A stretch of DNA of 6,180 nucleotides, taken from the NCBI GenBank assembly GCA_016209245.1, contig JACQWN010000372.1, forward strand, positions 5,273-11,452, given 5' to 3'. This DNA is from Bacteroidia bacterium. GTDB lineage: Bacteria > Bacteroidota > Bacteroidia > Bacteroidales > BM523. The notes under the pieces are model-generated. The model saw nothing but the letters and a program-made list of their open reading frames with translations, did not search any database and was not told the DNA's origin. The first letter of the stretch is position 1, and each line of letters opens with the position of its first letter. Below are positions 5,320-6,180 of this stretch, piece by piece. The position numbers were made by a program, and so were the translations under genes.

Positions 5320-5921
5320 ATAAATCCTTGCATCTTATTTTTTTCTGTCTGCTGAACGGCTTTTTGTATGGGCAGAATCCTAATGAGTTAGATAGCTTAT
5401 TAAAATTACTACCCAATGATAAAAACGACACCAATAAAGTAAAGCATCTTATATTTATTTCTGAGGATTTATGCCAATCCGACCTTCAAAAATCTTTGGA
5501 ATATGGCAAGCAGGCATTAGCAGTAGCAGAACGTTTACAGTGGAAAAAAGGCATGGCAGCGGCGTATATGAGGATTAGCTACGCGTTGGATGCTCTGGGT
5601 AATTTTTCTGCCGCACTTGAAAACAGGTTAAAAGAATTACAACTGTGGAAAGATCTCAATTACCAAGCGGGTATCTGCGAAGCTTTGGGGACTATTGGAA
5701 TTTCTTATAGCGATCAGGGTTATTACATAAAGGCAATGGAATATTATCTTGATGCATTGAAATTAGCGGAAGAATTTGATGAGAAAGAAAAAATTATCAC
5801 GAACCTGTGTAATATCGCGAGTGTGCATAGCGATCATGGCGACCACGTTAAAGCATTGGAATATTATTTTAAATCCCGAAAGCAACCGAAAAATACGGGT
5901 ACGAAAATTTTGTCGCTGTGA
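5316..5921 (+). CDS. Secreted or anchored TPR-repeat protein, N-terminal piece (ends at a frameshift)
   Basis: I chose ATG 5316 over the TTG at 5301 because it gives a clean signal peptide: MNKS, hydrophobic LHLIFFCLLNGFL, then YGQ followed by N. This N-terminus and the NELDSLLKLLPNDKNDTNKVK linker are typical of Bacteroidota TPR proteins that carry a transmembrane segment and a histidine kinase, LuxR or cyclase output at the C-terminus; no output domain is visible here. TPR units are seen from about residue 84 (AAAYMRISYALDALGNFSAALE), 124 (EALGTIGISYSDQGYYIKAMEYY) and 164 (TNLCNIASVHSDHGDHVKALEYYFKSRK). The last dozen residues before TGA 5919-5921 no longer fit, and the TPR pattern continues in another frame. 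The start overlaps the hicA remnant's stop codon, and no promoter or Shine-Dalgarno is evident. Confidence 0.8.
   Translation: MNKSLHLIFFCLLNGFLYGQNPNELDSLLKLLPNDKNDTNKVKHLIFISEDLCQSDLQKSLEYGKQALAVAERLQWKKGMAAAYMRISYALDALGNFSAALENRLKELQLWKDLNYQAGICEALGTIGISYSDQGYYIKAMEYYLDALKLAEEFDEKEKIITNLCNIASVHSDHGDHVKALEYYFKSRKQPKNTGTKILSL
5881..5893 (+). other. Probable one-base deletion (frameshift) in the TPR gene
   Basis: The TPR motif (tat/cat)-agc recurs at 5706, 5826, 5945 and, as tac, 6065. The spacings are 120, 119 and 120. The single 119 shows that one base has been lost between 5826 and 5945. Protein homology narrows it to around the A5 run at 5889-5893 or the bases just before it. With six A's the reading is KSRKQPKKYGYENF and continues through the TPRs. 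Confidence 0.85.
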
Positions 5922-6180
5922 ATTGGGGAAATATCGGGAATGTATATAGCGCTCAAGGCAATAACACCAAAGCGTTGGAGTCATATTTCAAAGCGTTGGA
6001 AATAGATAATAAATTAGGTAATAAAAGAAATGTAAGCGGTTGGTTGGCAAATATCGGAGGTGCATACCAACTTCAAGGCGATTCGGCAAATGTTGCCGGG
6101 AATACGCGCATGATGACAGAAATGAGCTCTAAAGCATTGGAATATTATACCAAAGCGCTGAAACTGTCGGAAGAGCTTGG
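5888..6180 (+). CDS. TPR-repeat protein, continuation after the frameshift (3' partial)
   Basis: From about 5888 the frame encodes EKYGYENFVAVNWGNIGNVY, then SAQGNNTKALESYFKALEIDN, then a further unit with LANIGGAYQLQGDS and KALEYYTKALKLSEELG. It is open to the right edge. These are TPR units 4 and 5 of the protein starting at 5316. Unit 5 carries about 14 extra residues (ANVAGNTRMMTEMS) between its two helices, which from memory is common in the Bacteroidota TPR sensor proteins. TPR arrays form right-handed superhelices that bind peptides or partner proteins. The effector domain lies beyond the window, so kinase, cyclase or DNA-binding output cannot be told apart. Confidence 0.8.

Larger units (their letters stand above)
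5586..6180 (+). repeat. 120-bp (40-residue) tandem TPR-coding repeat
   Basis: Consecutive TPR units keep an exact 120-base period, with DNA similarity visible at tatagcgatcagggt (5706), catagcgatcatggc (5826) and tatagcgctcaaggc (5945). The shared protein pattern is NIG..YS.QG...KALEYY.KAL. The 40-residue rather than 34-residue unit reflects the longer linker typical of this TPR class. Confidence 0.75.

Noticed and set aside
5881..5921. Programmed ribosomal frameshift in the TPR gene
   Set aside because: No X-XXY-YYZ slippery site or downstream structure is evident, and the 119-base repeat interval shows a missing base instead.
3..6180. A new defence or multi-gene system
   Set aside because: The only defence-like element is a degraded hicBA pair. 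The other genes are T9SS cargo, a lipoprotein and a TPR protein with no visible functional link.

Overview
The window looks like a chromosomal segment from a member of the Bacteroidota that has a type IX secretion system (T9SS). Evidence: two neighbouring genes end in a T9SS type A sorting domain (YPNP motif plus a GVY/GIYLL...K tail); SprB-type repeats, PKD domains and SBBP propeller repeats are present; no start codon has a well-placed Shine-Dalgarno, the upstream regions being AT-rich or featureless; and two perfect TAnnTTTG promoter elements occur. All genes read on the + strand. I infer the phylum from families and signals, and no species can be named.

Layout. (1) 3-1750: 3' part of a large secreted surface protein built from alternating SprB and PKD modules with a T9SS tail. 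It enters from outside the window and is split by a one-base frame loss near 420. (2) 1751-1953: an intergenic region with three 21-bp-phased TGTACA-like direct repeats, a perfect -7 element and a 34-bp perfect palindrome. (3) 1954-4443: a second T9SS cargo, consisting of a signal peptide, exactly seven SBBP blades, a SprB repeat, an FN3-like region and a T9SS tail. An in-frame TAG sits precisely where the conserved blade tryptophan of blade 3 should be. (4) 4447-4469: a small REP-like palindrome. (5) 4485-4952: a short AT-rich putative lipoprotein of unknown function. (6) 5016-5319: the remains of a HicB-HicA toxin-antitoxin pair. A 52-residue HicB-like ORF is followed by only the C-terminal part of HicA, without a start. 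(7) 5316-6180: a secreted or membrane-anchored TPR-repeat protein running off the right edge, also split by a one-base frame loss, near 5883-5893.

How the genes relate. The two T9SS cargoes share SprB modules and the same class of sorting tail, and would be exported by the same machinery encoded elsewhere. The TPR protein resembles the N-terminal part of Bacteroidota TPR sensor proteins, but its output domain is not visible. There is no evidence that the lipoprotein, the toxin-antitoxin remnant and the TPR gene work with the cargo genes.

The main oddity is that four loci in about 6 kb are interrupted or degraded (two -1 frame losses, one TGG-to-TAG, one internal deletion). Either the locus is decaying or the assembly contains errors. 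The internal repeats allow the lost bases to be located closely. I did not find a convincing new multi-gene system here.
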